The translations under genes and the position numbers were made by a program. The notes under the pieces were generated by a model. That model had not been told where the DNA came from, ran no database searches, and saw only the letters and a list, made by a program, of their open reading frames with translations. Shown piece by piece: positions 47,563 to 59,877 of a stretch of DNA of 64,000 bases (the first letter of the stretch is position 1; each line of letters begins with the position of its first letter). Origin of the DNA: Mactra quadrangularis (lineage: Eukaryota > Mollusca > Bivalvia > Venerida > Mactridae); the NCBI GenBank assembly GCA_025267735.1, contig CM046293.1:10936560-11000559 (forward strand), read 5' to 3'.

Positions 47563-49160
47563 TAAAAGAACAAACAAGCATCAATAATGATTTGATAAAC
47601 ATGCAAGCCATTGACAGAATAAAATGGAGCTTTTGGAAACATAAAAAATATTTTTAAAAAATACTAAAATTTTGTCAAGAATATTCAGCACATTTATAAT
47701 ATTTTGAAAATTAATTATTTCATATAGTTAATAATTTTGTTCATTACAATCAAACTGAATAAATTGGGCTAGAGCTCGAGAATATAATTATATAGCAATA
47801 AGTTTTCGAAGTAGATAAAAACTTTGATCAGGTATCAGCTGTTGAAATTCCTATACTTAACACTCATACATAATAACATAGGAGAAAAACATAGTGCAAT
47901 AATTACAGGTAAACTCCCAAATCTGTGAATGAAATTCAAGAATTACACGAAAAATTTCCTGATATTAAAATATCAGAACATGTTGTATTTCACATTTTTA
48001 CACAAATATGTACATCCTCACTAGATCTCGATCAATTTTATCACAATTACTACACGAGGAATTTTGTTTGAAGGTAAAAATTACCAACTTACATCCTCAA
48101 CTTCCGAAATATTTCTATTCCCCAAAGTTGTACATTATCTATATGAGTAGGTAGCAGTTTCACCTATCTGGTACCCGTTTCTCAATACAGAATCATTATC
48201 AGTATCAATATACCGGTACCTGGCTTACATCTATACAAATCTCTAAAAATACAGTACCTGGTACCTGTTTTCTTACAGATGTTTAACATTGTTATCTATA
48301 GGATGGTTCCCGGCCTTGGTTCTAGTAAATGAGTAAAGAATCAGAAGTCAGAGTTTTACCTTCTCTAGAAATAATCAGTTAAGATTGTACATGATAGATA
48401 AATCTAAATCTACAGGTACATAGTACACACCTTGCTTGTGGTATAGAATATACTGACTGATGTTTTCACCATCCTGAAGGTAGGTGCTGATATCTGGAGA
48501 ACAAACACACTAACATTGATTCTAGTACTCAATATAAGAACCCTGAGCCATTAGGTATATTACCATTAAGTATTAAAATTAAAGATCTTAGAAATTTTAT
48601 AACAAAGTTATTCATGATACAGTAAAGTTCTGGTATTAAAGACCCCCTCCTTTATTGCAAAATTACACAATCATCGATGCACCTCTTCCTTTAACTTTAG
48701 GCTATAATTGGATTCTCCATATCCCTATATGAAATTCTGATAAAATTTACTTAAATGAACACGTTTCTAAACATAGAAATAAATCTTTAATGAATGAGGT
48801 GATAACCTCAATCATAGCCTTTATCCACTAGCCTGAAATCTTGAACTAGTAAAATACTAACTTGGACTAGTGAAAATTATTTATATACCAGTAGTCAGAG
48901 TAGTTGACACTTTTACTACATAACATCACAAATTGGGCTGTTAAAAAATCGGTTCGTGAAAAACTCGCAAAATTTGACCTCAATCCTTTAATTTCCATAA
49001 TTTTCAAGAAAACCTATTGATAAAATATTATCATACATCGATCAGTTGCATAAACCCACTGTTTTTTGCTGTAATAATAATTGTCCACAGGTTATATCAA
49101 GGACCCTGTATATGTATCCATGGTTACAGGTATTATCCGGGGTTGACGCAGTGATATTTT
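47563..49160. other. Intron 1 segment, AT-rich, no gene seen
   Basis: No coding signal. Three CGGTACC/GGTACC-containing stretches lie at 48160-48290. Confidence 0.35.
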
Positions 49161-49960
49161 TTTAAGATCGAGCGCAGCAAGGTACGCCTGATTTGCACTC
49201 GATTAATTTGAAGAACAGTAGAAGAATATGTTTTTACTTAATCGTGTCCATCGAACCGATTACGTTTTTCAATCGGTCTGTTTGAAACCTGTAAACTTGT
49301 TAAAAACAATAATGTTTTATGAAGAATGTTTTATGAATAATTAAAGAAAACGATTAAATTGCTTTTGTTGTCAATTCCTGATTGATGTATTCGTTTACTC
49401 TTTAATTTGTTTGACTTGATTCGTGATTTATTTTACGTCTTTGCTTGAGGTGTGAATAATAAGAAATAATCTTAGGACATGTATCTCTGTAATTTCTTAT
49501 TAATCGAAGGTACAGTTGTTGGTGATCAAAATTCAACCACACTTCTCCCTTCTTTGATGAACAAGTAATAAAGAAACTATTAAATTCCAAATTCAACGAA
49601 AATATTTTTAAAACAAACAGTTTTGTCATTAATTTATCTATAAATAGATGAACTATGCACGATATGATATTCTTTTGTGTTAAAGGAAACCGCTTGAACT
49701 ATTGTGATGAGATGTCATACATTTTCGCGACACACGCTAGATCGTCACTTCGTATGAGAAACGTTTTAATCTACATTTGTAATTAAAAGGCTTATCATTA
49801 TTTTACGTTTTCATTCCAAATTTAGCGAACGATGCTTAAAAATGCGAGACATCTACTTTGGACCCGTTTTTTGCGCATGCGCAGTGGAAATAATTTACCC
49901 ATATGACGGAGTTTTCCAACAACATTAGAACTGGTTGAAACAGCTATTTTTTGAAGTTCT
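49161..49960. repeat. Dispersed transposon-like repeat related to 57.9-58.9 kb
   Basis: GTCATACATTTTCGCGAC..ACGCTA at 49714 matches 58500, followed in both by a GTAATTAAA.. and an AATTTAGC segment. Several CpG-containing blocks. No transposase frame or clear ends. Confidence 0.5.
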
Positions 49961-51230
49961 GATTATTGAACTGACCGACGATTGTGAGGAGTAAAATCGG
50001 TAACCACGTTTTCATGCTAGATAGAAGTTAAATTTTGTAAAAAAAAAATAAACAAACAATGCCAATGTATCGTATGCCTTCTAAATAAAGGGGAGCAAAA
50101 ATAAATACTAATATGGTCATGAATAAAGTATAGTAAACGGTCTGGTCCGTACGGTACACGTTAAAACCCGTTTCCGGTACTCGGACACCTTGGACCGATT
50201 GACTTCGGCGAATTTCCTGGTCCCTGAGTATATGTAATACAATAATTTAAGTAAGACCCATGGCCCTTGGTGTCTCAAATACAGAAATCAAACTTTGAAA
50301 GCCGAAGTAACCTCTGCAGTACAAGAAGAATTAGAATCAGTAATAATTAGATAAATGAGGATGTACAATAACCTAGATTTCTGAGAGACAAGATATTACT
50401 AATTACAGTACAACATAAACTGGGTTATATCCAACAATATAATCAACAACTTGTTACTAGTAGTTGATCATAGAACTTATCATTATCTTACCAAGGTTCA
50501 AAACTCAGACAATTATACAAACTACAGCTGTCATTGATTGGGCTCGAAGCGTATCGACGATATCGAGAAGTTACTATCGACAATACATCAATATATATCG
50601 ATACATTCACTGCAGTACTATACAAACCATTTATGTAGTATGATAAACTCATAACAGATGTATATTTGTCATGAATGTTAAACCTTCTGTGGACTAGAGC
50701 TGTCTGGGGTGTCGTCAATGTTTTAGACCTATCAGCTCATATTATGACAGGGCACCTATTTCCGCTTACTATAGAAGGCTCGACTCACTAATTTGACCCG
50801 TAAGAGTGACTTTTATTTATTAACCTATATAGGCTTTATTATCGATACTTCAAAATGCGTAACGATTATTGTTCGGAAAATAAATATCAACGATACAGCA
50901 ATATCGTTGGAATTGATGACAGTTCTAATACAAACATGGAGTAATTCTGTGTGTTTTGTTGACTTGTTGTCAGTCATAATATCATTACCTCACTTTCTCT
51001 CCAGCACTAGCCCTATTTATTATAATTTATAGTACAGAGTAAAATTAACAAACAAGCGCAACTATAAATGATTATTTCAACTATCGTAGCCTAAAATTGT
51101 TTTACTAGTCCAAGGCCTTGGGCTTCTTATTTGGAACTCAAATTTATTGGGGTTTTCAAAAGCTAATTAAAGTTAGTTTGGACAAATTGGACTGGATGCA
51201 TCCATGTAATGCAAAGTCATTTGACATAAT
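49961..51230. other. Intron 1 segment, no gene seen
   Basis: Contains ATCGA-rich stretch at 50550-50610 (TATCGA repeated) and a GGTCCGTACGG segment at 50140-50200. No coding signal. Confidence 0.35.
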
Positions 51231-51657
51231 CAGTGTTAGATTTAATTTTTCGTACCAAATTGCCAAGGGAGCAAGTTAAACCTAACATTAACTTGCCCCC
51301 AGTACCTTTCAGTTGCCCCAACATTTATCATCTACTGTTACCATTTTTATTACTGAATAATCACTTAGACAGTATTAACTTTCATTTTTCATTGTCCTTT
51401 TTTATAAGATACAGTTTATTTCTGCATAACAATACTTAAATTTTGAAAAGTTGACTAGATTGAAAAGAACAAATATATTGCAATCAATCAGAGAACAACA
51501 AATGAAACTCTAGAATAATGACTAATGAATAATGCAAAGTTGAGTTTTAAGTCCTAAAATGCTGACTTGCCAGGCAGAACAGCTACAATTGTAACCAACT
51601 TGCCCTGTCAATTTTCAAATTAGCAGGGCAAGTGGGCAAGTGCTTATTTCTAACACT
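51231..51657. mobile_element. hAT-like MITE with CAGTGTTAGA ends
   Basis: Left CAGTGTTAGATTTAATTT and right complement CAGTGTTAGAAATAAGCACT form imperfect inverted ends. Subterminal CAAGTTAA / ACTTGCCC motifs repeat. 427 bp, no transposase; no exact duplication. Confidence 0.6.
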
Positions 51658-52249
51658 GATATTTATATTGTTGAATGCAATAAGCAATACAGATTAAATA
51701 CTTTTGTTCTTTGTACACTCATTTTTACTTCCTTGTCGGTACATCAGGAACAAATAAAGTTTTCTGCTGGAAAAACCCACCAACTTGAGTCCCTAATAAA
51801 ATCCATGAATAGAAGCTGCAAAAAAATCACCCCTTTCTTGAAATATACACAAAGTAACTTCATTTTATTATCCATATTATTGCTATGTAAATATGTTACA
51901 ACATGTATGTCTATCTATTTTATTTCATCAACTCATTGAAGCATTTACTATCTAAGATAGCAGTCCAGTTTTACCTGGAAATAGCCATGTGTTATGTACC
52001 AGGTACAAGAAAAATTAAATAGAGGATTTTCGTCAATCGAGTGAGCTCAGAAAACATATTTTCATGAGTGGCATAGTCATGACTCAAGATCTTACACCAA
52101 ACTGACCAAAGTTGACGAATATTCTGTTTTTTTCATGCTTAGTTTTGGGTTATTTTCAGACATTTTTTATACAAATTATAAGGTGAGGTCATTTCTTATC
52201 CAATATGATGTCATTTATCTTCTAAGTCGATGTCATTGACAATGAAAAT

Positions 52250-52312
52250 ATCAGATTATATTTTCACTACAATGAAAATATAAAAGGTAATATTTTCATT
52301 GTATATTTTCAT
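52250..52312. repeat. Small inverted repeat of ATATTTTCATTG
   Basis: CAATGAAAATAT occurs twice on the plus strand and ATATTTTCATTG once directly after, giving a short hairpin in intron 1. Confidence 0.5.
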
Positions 52313-52410
52313 CGGATAACATGACATTTCATGAAATCATAAATCATGAAAGAAAAGACATTCTTTAAAACTTGAATCTATCATGTAAAGAATGGTATAA
52401 ATAGCAGAAA

Positions 52411-52699
52411 ACCCCAGTCGATAGCACAGTTGGTAGCGCCCCAGGATTTGGAATCTTGTGTCCTGTAGGTGGGTAAGGGTTTGAATCCCACCCGGGAGGT
52501 TATACCCTTCCATGAAAATTTGACAATAACGTCAATTTTCCTCCATTGATTAGAAAAAATGGAGAAGTTTCTGGCCTTTTGGAAGGGAAGGTGAGAACTG
52601 GTTATAGACAAGGGTCCAGGAAAGCTAGGTTAGGTGCACTGGACATCGTAAAATGAGCAAATTTGTGTTGACATGGCATTAAACCCAGTAAAAAAAAGA
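52411..52699 (+). repeat. tRNA-type SINE, family B, full length
   Basis: Head AGTCGATAGCACAGTTGGTA, B box GGGTTTGAATCCC, body TTCCATGAAAATTTGACAAT and AAGCTAGGTTAGGTGC, tail ATGGCATTAAACCCAGTAAA. Plus-strand copy of 36105-36391. Confidence 0.87.
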
Positions 52700-54487
52700 A
52701 AATTATTAGCAGAATCATGCACAGTTGTCTTGTCTGTCTCTGTCCCCCTCTGCCAGTTTGTCTTGCTCTCTTTCACCCTCTCTCTCTTTCTCTCTCTTTT
52801 GCTCGGCGCCTCATTATCTAAATCTATTGTAGTAATGGTAGCATGAAATTGTTAATCACTTTAACCTTAATACATTCATTATACGCCTAGTTAACATAAA
52901 AAAACAGGAGCAAACACCTATCTATAGACCTAATCTAAATAAACAATCTGTGAATTTCATGAACTCTGTAACCATGGTAACAGTTCATCAACATTATTTT
53001 AGAAGATAACAAAAAACAACATAGAAACTAGCTAACAAAGGTCAGATACCCTGGCTAAAGGATCTTATATACCTTGTAATTTGTTGCCACCAAAATGACA
53101 GACTAATCATACCAAGAGAAGGGGTTTCCTCTAAATCCCTGGAGATTGTTGGCTTAGATATATTATCAGACTTTCCATGCCTAGAGGGAGGGGGAATAGA
53201 GGTTCAGTATGACCCTTGGAGATTGCCACAGATATGGCAGACATGTTTAGCTGGGGAGAGGGGGTATATGGGTTCCTTACAACCCCTCAAGAGAAGATTT
53301 TGTACATTTTCAAATCATATTAAAATCATGGTGCAAAGTGATAAGTCTACATCTGATTCCTTCCCCATAGTCAGTGGTTAAATCCCTCCCTGCAAAATTA
53401 ATGCCAATACACCTGTGTACAAAAATCCAAGGTGAAGTGTTGAAAATATCGCCAGAACTTTCAAAATTAGCTAGGCAAGATTTCAATGTATTTTTACACT
53501 AACCTTTAGACCTAATACACGTACTTTCAACTGATCCAAGTACATGTACTTCAAAAATTCTTTGTTTCTTAATTAATAAGATTTTTTTTAAATTCAAAAT
53601 TTGAAAGTAATTTGGTAATGGTGTATTGATGTGCAAGGCCAAATAATGATGCTTTTCATCATTGGAGAAAAAAACAATACGTTTGATATCTTAATAATTA
53701 AAACTTACTCATGTTCAAATATCACAATTACTTTTAATCAACATGTTTTATATTCATATTCCTTGTCAATAAAAAAATAATATTAATAAAATTACCAAAG
53801 TTCAAAATTAATACCCAAGGCTATATTAATCCAGTTCACAAGTGTCACATGAGTACATGTACATAACATTTCATACAACTTTCCAACTTTTCATAAGCTT
53901 ACTTCTTACTTTGAAGTTTCTTATACTACCGGTAAGCTATAATTTTCAAAATTCACTTTAATCATCATTATAAATTTTCTCTACAACAAATAATCCAGAT
54001 TTATTTAATCAAAGAAAATAAAGAATTTTAATTTTTACTTAATCCAAGAACAGAATGTATCCACATTTTCCATCACTATTAACAATGAATACAGCTCACT
54101 GCCTTATTTGAATAAATGAATATTTGATGTAAACAATCACACAACAATAAATAATGTACATGTATACACTATGACTAACACTCAGTATTAAAAGGTTTAA
54201 GGTTTGAATTTAAAACCAAGTAGACTTCACAGCAGGTTTAATTATCACCTTGCCCTGATCATACATTAATTATAGCAAGTTCAACCACAATTTACTTTGA
54301 AGTAAAACACTTCAATTACATTGACTAAAATTAATTAATTACATGAATCAAACTTGTCAATTTCATAACTCCTAGGTAGTAATATAAATGAAATTACAAA
54401 CTATGAGGGTCAGGGGTAGGCTACAGTAACTTATCATAAATATAGAAAGTACATAAAACAGATATGTGATGCAACTAACATATACTA
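52700..54487. other. Intron 1 segment, no gene seen
   Basis: CT-rich microsatellite at 52736-52802; the rest is AT-rich without coding signal. Confidence 0.4.
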
Positions 54488-54854
54488 CAGTGTTCACCTA
54501 AAGTTTGGAGACAAAGAAAATTTGCTAAAATTCTTAAATTTCAATTTTTTGTAGACATTATTTTTTAATATGTTTAGCATGATTAGTAATAAAATGAAAG
54601 ACAAATTGCATAAATGCATCACATTTATAAGATACAGCGTCTGACATCTCAAAACCATGTAAAATGTAATTCTTTTCTATAACATAGTTTTAAACTACTT
54701 TTGTAGTCTCAACTATTAAACAAATCATAAAGCAAAAATAAAGCAAAAAATAAGATGCATTTCAAAATTTAGAGTGTTATAAATTACATTTTAGAGAAAA
54801 GCTATTTAGTAAGCCTACAAAGTGAAAACGTCTCCAAACTTTTGGTAGGTACTG
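54488..54854. mobile_element. Tc1-type MITE, sister copy of 22127-22502
   Basis: 367 bp flanked by TA; left CAGTGTTCACCTAAAGTTTG and right complement CAGTACCTACCAAAAGTTTG. Opposite orientation relative to the first copy is likely from internal order. Confidence 0.88.
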
Positions 54855-55118
54855 TATATATATAAATAAACAAAGCAGGTTACTGGTATAAGACATATAC
54901 GGACAAGTCATTTATTGACAGCTCTGTGCATATATTTACTGATAATTAACTCTAAAATGTCAACTTTGACCCTGAATTGATTATTTAACATGACAGTAAG
55001 GGTGTACAAGTGTATTATGTAATTAATTAACTTGTAATTGACATATAAAACAGTATTTCTTAATCAATTAAAAAAGTGAAACAAAAGTAAAATAAAATCG
55101 GACAGCTCAAATAAGTGA

Positions 55119-55732
55119 GTACTGACAGTAGACTGTTCCCACTTTAAGTTTAATAATAATTTGAATTAAAACTTATTATTGTTTAAATTTACTAAACTAT
55201 TAGTGACGCATACATTAACCCAACTGATTTAAAATTCTCACTACAGTATTTCTGTACTTAATATCAAGAATCTAGTATTTAAATCAGAGGAGTTAATGTA
55301 TGCACCACTGACAGTACTTAAGATTTAACTAAGAGTTATCAATTAAGTATGAGAAATAAATCACCAATAAATAAAATTATTCATACAGTACTGAACAAGA
55401 AATGTAATGTGGAAACCACATTAAAGTACTGACAGTAGACTGTTCCCACTTTAAGTTTAATAATAATTTGAATTAAAACTTATTATTGTTTAAATTTACT
55501 AAACTATTAGTGACGCATACATTAACCCAACTGATTTAAAATTCTCACTACAGTATTTCTGTACTTAATATCAAGAATCTAGTATTTAAATCAGAGGAGT
55601 TAATGTATGCACCACTGACAGTACTTAAGATTTAACTAAGAGTTATCAATTAAGTATGAGAAATAAATCACCAATAAATAAAATTATTCATACAGTACTG
55701 AACAAGAAATGTAATGTGGAAACCACATTAAA
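55119..55732. repeat. Perfect 307-bp direct tandem duplication
   Basis: ACTGACAGTAGACTGTTCCC occurs at 55121 and 55428, and the following 300 bases appear identical. Each unit contains the palindromic MITE (55200-55309 and 55507-55616) and the first 30 bp of the R320 repeat, which continues only after the second unit. Confidence 0.9.
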
Positions 55733-56005
55733 GCCGGATTTAAAAACTTTAATGCAAAATTACAAAGGTAAATAGTCCATAATAAAGGCAGGTAGAGTTG
55801 TGGTTACTTTCTAATTCTGTTCATCACATGGTATGTTATCATTGTATGAAGTTTCATAAAGATATGACAATAAATGGCAGAAATATAATTATGGTAATGA
55901 AAAAACTTCAATGAATTGTAAACGACACCAGACGCCCGGCTGCCCGCCGGCCTGTGTTTCGCCAAACTATCAGCTGATTTTTTTCGTTGAAAAATCCTGC
56001 TAATT
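55703..56005 (-). repeat. R320 hairpin-ended repeat, copy 6
   Basis: Starts CAAGAAATGTAATGTGGAAA, ends GAAAAATCCTGCTAATTAA. Well preserved; a 30-bp stub of its start is copied at 55396-55425 by the tandem duplication. Confidence 0.88.
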
Positions 56006-56073
56006 AATGTAAATTTTATGTGCGATGAAACAAATTGAATATTTTGAACTAACATATCAACTGTGTGGGCAGT

Positions 56074-56240
56074 GCAGGGCCGGCGAAATCTTAAAATTGT
56101 TTACTTGTCCGTTATTGCCAACTGGTAAAAGTTACTTGTCCGTATGAACATTATTGAATAAGATTATCAAAAAATCCACTTGTCCGTACTTGCCTTGGGA
56201 CAACACGGACAATACGGACGTTTGATTTCGCCGCCCCTGC
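56074..56240. mobile_element. Short TIR element, CAGGGCCGGCGAAATC ends
   Basis: Left CAGGGCCGGCGAAATC and right GATTTCGCCGCCCCTG are inverted repeats; internal ACTTGTCCGT motif appears four times, once as CGGACAATACGGAC. About 167 bp, no duplication seen. Confidence 0.65.
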
Positions 56241-56923
56241 CTGAGTGGTGTACTGTTCATTTAGAGTTTAAAAACCAGGTAGTTAAAAAGATTTGTATTT
56301 TATCCTTGTTAAATACATGTATTAAATTTTGTTATGGGCACACTATTTTAAAATCCTGATAGAAATTATGATAGTGAAATCTTAGATGAGGATGGAATAA
56401 CCAGACACCAGCAAATTTCAAAGATTACAATAAATTAAATCAGCGTTTTTTGGTCAATTTATTTGTAAATTTGTCTCATTCTTGTCTGCTTGTCAATATG
56501 ACAACATACCTTAACCTAGAGCATACAGCGTTTAATTTTCCCCGAAGTAAAATTTTTCATCAGTCTTAATAATATAACAATATAGAACATTGGAACACCA
56601 TCATAATCAACATTTTTGTTATGAAAGGCAATAATTCACTATCACAGTACATTACAATAGAGCTAGACAAGCGATATCCAAACTAATAGCATTATAAATC
56701 AAATATTGAATGTTTTCTTGTGGTATGTTCCAATCATAGACCTCCACCCAGTTTAGACAAATATAACTAGTACAATGCCAAGTACAATCTAATTTAGTTA
56801 ATGTATTTGTGATTACAATATTGGCATGAATACAGAATTATAATTATAAATCATTCTATATTATAGATAGGTTACTGTTGCTGTCAGATTGTACCGTGCC
56901 AATCACTATTACTGTATATATTC

Positions 56924-56996
56924 ATGGGTCCATGCTAAACTAATCCAACTATGTGTTAAATAAGAAGGATGTAGACTAGTTTTGCGTTGACCCATC
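56924..56996. mobile_element. Palindromic MITE (GGTC..GC.AAACTA), full copy
   Basis: ATGGGTCCATGCTAAACTAA at left and TAGTTTTGCGTTGACCCAT at right are complementary arms. 73 bp. Confidence 0.7.
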
Positions 56997-57064
56997 AATA
57001 TGGAGCATCAGAAAGTTCTGTTATAATATTTTTAGTGATACAATGTGAGATAGAGGTTTTTGCA

Positions 57065-57083
57065 GGGGGGGGGGGGGGGGGGG
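57065..57083 (+). repeat. Run of 19 G residues
   Basis: Uninterrupted G-run followed by CTGGGGTG. It may form a G-quadruplex; homopolymer length is likely unreliable in the assembly. Confidence 0.85.
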
Positions 57084-57697
57084 CTGGGGTGTTCAAGGAT
57101 TCGGACCCAAATTAATCACAATACTTAATTAAACTGAGAAAAGACATTTTTACTAATGAAAAAATCTGACTTTGTGCCTGTACTGTATATTACAGAATAA
57201 TCAATTACAACAAATATAATAATTTGTACTGAAAGAGTAACTAAAAAAATGGCTGCAAGTCAAAAATTTTGAAAATACTGAAAACCTACTTTCGAAATAT
57301 TGAAGTAGACAGACTTCTGTTCATATAAATTTCAATGAGAGTTTATTCTCACAATACTGAAATCATTATTAATATTGAAATTTTTAATCCATGAGAAAGT
57401 TGTAAAGGAAAGATCAATGACAGTAGAGAAGTAATTATAACTAACTATCGATCATTGCTCATTTTCTTGGTGTACATTTTTTGTCATTTCGTAAGTTTAC
57501 CATTTTTGTAAACGATTTTCTTTAACTGCATACTAGCATATAACTAGCATATATTTGATAAAGTGTGCTGTGTTTGCTCACAAAAAAACAGAACTAGACA
57601 ATTCAGATCATAATTTTATGTCTTTAACCAATAAAAGATGTATTTTGTTATTTTACAGTGATGGTGTACAGAAAATAAAGAAGGGAGATTATCAACT

Positions 57698-59206
57698 CAG
57701 GGCATTTTTTCCTTCTATAACAGGGGCCGATGTTCGGCCCCTTCACAATTCAAAATTGCACTTTTTTTCACAATGCAGCGGAAAAAATTCACAATTTCAA
57801 AGAGATTTCACAAATTATCAGGACTTTGCAGGGCTTGAATTAGACCCGAGACCTCGGGTTTTGACGCACGGAAATTCTAAAATACCCCTTTTAGACCCTC
57901 AATCAAAATCGTCCGTGCGTCAATTTGATCCGCGTATATTTTGCCTTCAAGAGTCATAGTTAAATTAAGATCTCGGATCGACAACAAGTGGAGCGTATGT
58001 TACGTCCGCCTATTTAATATAGTCGACCAATCAGCGATGCGCGCTACGCGGGGGTTGCAGTTAGTATACACGCTTGAAAAGCCGATAACAAGTAACTCCT
58101 TTGTTTATCAATCACCCCTGTGTATTTTGTCACCTTTTATGACCAATCTGCGTCAGCTAAAAAATCAATAGTGCTACAGGTCGGCCCGATAAGATTGATT
58201 ACGTAATCAAACTGTTGCAATTAACAAACAAGCGACAAACTGTGATAATGCATTCATTCAAGTAGATAAGCTTTTGGATGCTAGCCGTTAAATTGATAAT
58301 TGTATTTAATCATGAGCATGTTGTGACGCAGTTTAAATATATGTATAATTGCCAGTTTGCAAATGCGTTTTTTAAAGACAATTAAAGTTGACCACAATAA
58401 TAAACTCTGATTAAATGATAATAATAATAGTTGAATTCCACGTCAAAATAATCGTAAATACTAATCATTTTACAACGAATAAAGTTTTTTATTTCGTACT
58501 GTCATACATTTTCGCGACCGACGCTATCGCCAATAAAGGGAAAGATCGTTCAAATTACATTGTAATTAAATACTTTTTTATCATTTTGATTTTCAGATTT
58601 TCTTAATTTAGCAATAAGTAAGGGTAAATTCCCTCATTTTTTCGATTTCAAGAATAAACATCGATTGAATATGTGAAATTTTTAAAATATTCGTCACATA
58701 ATCTATCTATTAGACTAAAAAACATTAAACAACATCTATTGCTGCATGAAAAGTATGATTTAACGAAAGGTATGATGTTTATAGCAGATTGTAGTTTTAA
58801 AGAAAATATTTAAACAAAGAAAGGTCAAAATTTAGGACATTTATGATATATTTTAAAAATGGCCCATTATGATTTTTACCTCTGTTGATGTACATATTCC
58901 AGCAAGCAAACATGCTAAACCAGAAGATCTGATCAATTGAAATGAAAAATAAATACTTTTAGTTTACTATTTGATATAAAATCACTATATTCTGTGAATT
59001 TTACTAACTTTAAGTTACAACAAAGCCATTGTAAGACCACTTGAGAAACCTTGTCTTGAACAAAATAGAAGTCAATTCAAGTCTGAAAGAAGCTTTATTG
59101 TTCTCATTTTTTACAGTCTTTTTTCACAATTTCATGACGCATCGTGATTTTTTTCACAAAATGAACAGGCCCAGGCCCCTTCACAATTTTGACAAAAAAT
59201 GCCCTG
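57698..59206. mobile_element. 1.5-kb TIR element, CAGGGCATTTTTT ends, 6-bp duplication
   Basis: Left CAGGGCATTTTTTCCTTC, right complement CAGGGCATTTTTTGTC; TCAACT lies directly on both sides (57692-57697, 59207-59212). Near each end is a GGGGCC..GGCCCC hairpin. No transposase frame survives. The interior (57950-58870) shares stretches with 49.2-49.9 kb, 61.87-62.13 kb and the Tigger-like element, so it may itself be composite. Confidence 0.7.
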
Positions 59207-59343
59207 TCAACTTCAGAAAAATATATACATATTTACAACCTACACAAGTTAACTCCCCTGATAAGATTTCAAGGACTGTCTGAAAATGTGAAATACAATG
59301 TAAATGTCCCCATACCTGCAAATCAATTAAACAGGTTAGTTAC

Positions 59344-59463
59344 TTGATTGATTGATTGATTGATTGATTGAATGATTGAATGAATGAATGAATGAATGAA
59401 TGAATGAATGAATGAATGAATGAATGAATGAATGAATGAATGAATGAATGAATGAATGAATGA
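59344..59463. repeat. Tetranucleotide microsatellite (TTGA)n then (TGAA)n
   Basis: About seven TTGA units followed by more than twenty TGAA units, ending 83 bp downstream of the exon 1 donor. Confidence 0.97.
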
Positions 59464-59546
59464 AGTTTGATGAAACTATGCATTTACATGCATACAAAAA
59501 TTATATGTAACAATAAAACTAAACTTTAACAAATAAAGTAACTTAC

Positions 59547-59831
59547 TTTTGATGTACCATTTCTGTGATTATTCTTTTGTGTTAGAGGTCTTCGGGGACT
59601 TCTAGGACTTGGTAATTTATTTGATGACAAGGGAGGCGATCCTGGTCTCACTCTTGGTGACTGAGCTTTATTATTTCCCCTTGAACTTGGTGTAGGATAC
59701 GTTGCTGTGAGTGGTTCTCCATGCAGTAATTGTTTGAGATTCTCACGTAACATAACCTGGGTATCATTTTCAGTAATCCACCTCAGGAAGAGTTCATCCA
59801 CTTTTAACTTTAATACAGGTTTTAGAGCCAT
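59547..59831 (-). CDS. PPP2R3: PPP2R3 exon 1, distal isoform N-terminus
   Basis: 95 codons, from an ATG preceded in frame by TGA, to a GTAAGT donor, ending in phase 0. The protein begins MALKPVLKLKVDELFLRW, which resembles the N-terminus of vertebrate PR70 (VLKMKVDELFL), so the start is well supported. After about residue 40 it becomes a low-complexity Ser/Pro/Arg-rich basic linker (SPRSPRRPL) that is probably disordered and phosphorylatable. It joins the exon at 18566 in phase 0 across a 41-kb intron. This is the PR70-like form of the protein. Confidence 0.93.
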
Positions 59832-59877
59832 TTGTCAGAATTTTGTTAACTTCATTTGATCATTAATTTGTCACAAC
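59832..59877 (-). other. Probable 5' UTR part of exon 1, with upstream acceptor and two tiny uORFs
   Basis: On the minus strand a TTGCAG acceptor precedes base 59877, so the coding exon probably starts 46 nt upstream of the ATG and a separate non-coding first exon should lie further right. The 46 nt contain two short upstream ORFs, of three and six codons, both ending before the main ATG. The acceptor has a weak pyrimidine tract, so transcription could instead start nearby. Confidence 0.5.

Larger units (their letters stand above)
330..59877 (-). other. PPP2R3: PPP2R3-type gene (PP2A B'' regulatory subunit), overall gene model
   Basis: Eleven minus-strand exons join in phase into one protein of about 570 residues in the long form; human PR70 has about 575. 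From family knowledge, B'' subunits bind the PP2A A/C core dimer, direct it to substrates such as cell-cycle and signalling proteins, and respond to calcium through two EF-hands. Family landmarks seen here are an N-terminal LKVDELFL block, IPKFYFPMGRP near residue 171, the HSRY and VNRSW blocks, EF-hand loops at about residues 373-384 and 446-457, and a DLKRCK block near the end. Every intron starts with GT and ends with AG. Introns are 0.7-7.4 kb except the first, which is about 41 kb and contains a second first exon. The extreme 3' end and the 5' UTR start are not settled. The family assignment is very secure. A single invertebrate co-orthologue of vertebrate PPP2R3A and PPP2R3B is likely but inferred. 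Confidence 0.95.

Noticed and set aside
56074..56240. CRISPR-like array based on repeated ACTTGTCCGT
   Set aside because: Only four short, unevenly spaced motifs inside a TIR element in an animal genome.
57555..57959. 134-codon plus-strand frame
   Set aside because: It crosses the boundary of the TIR element at 57698 and has no recognisable domain; composition is like translated repeat.
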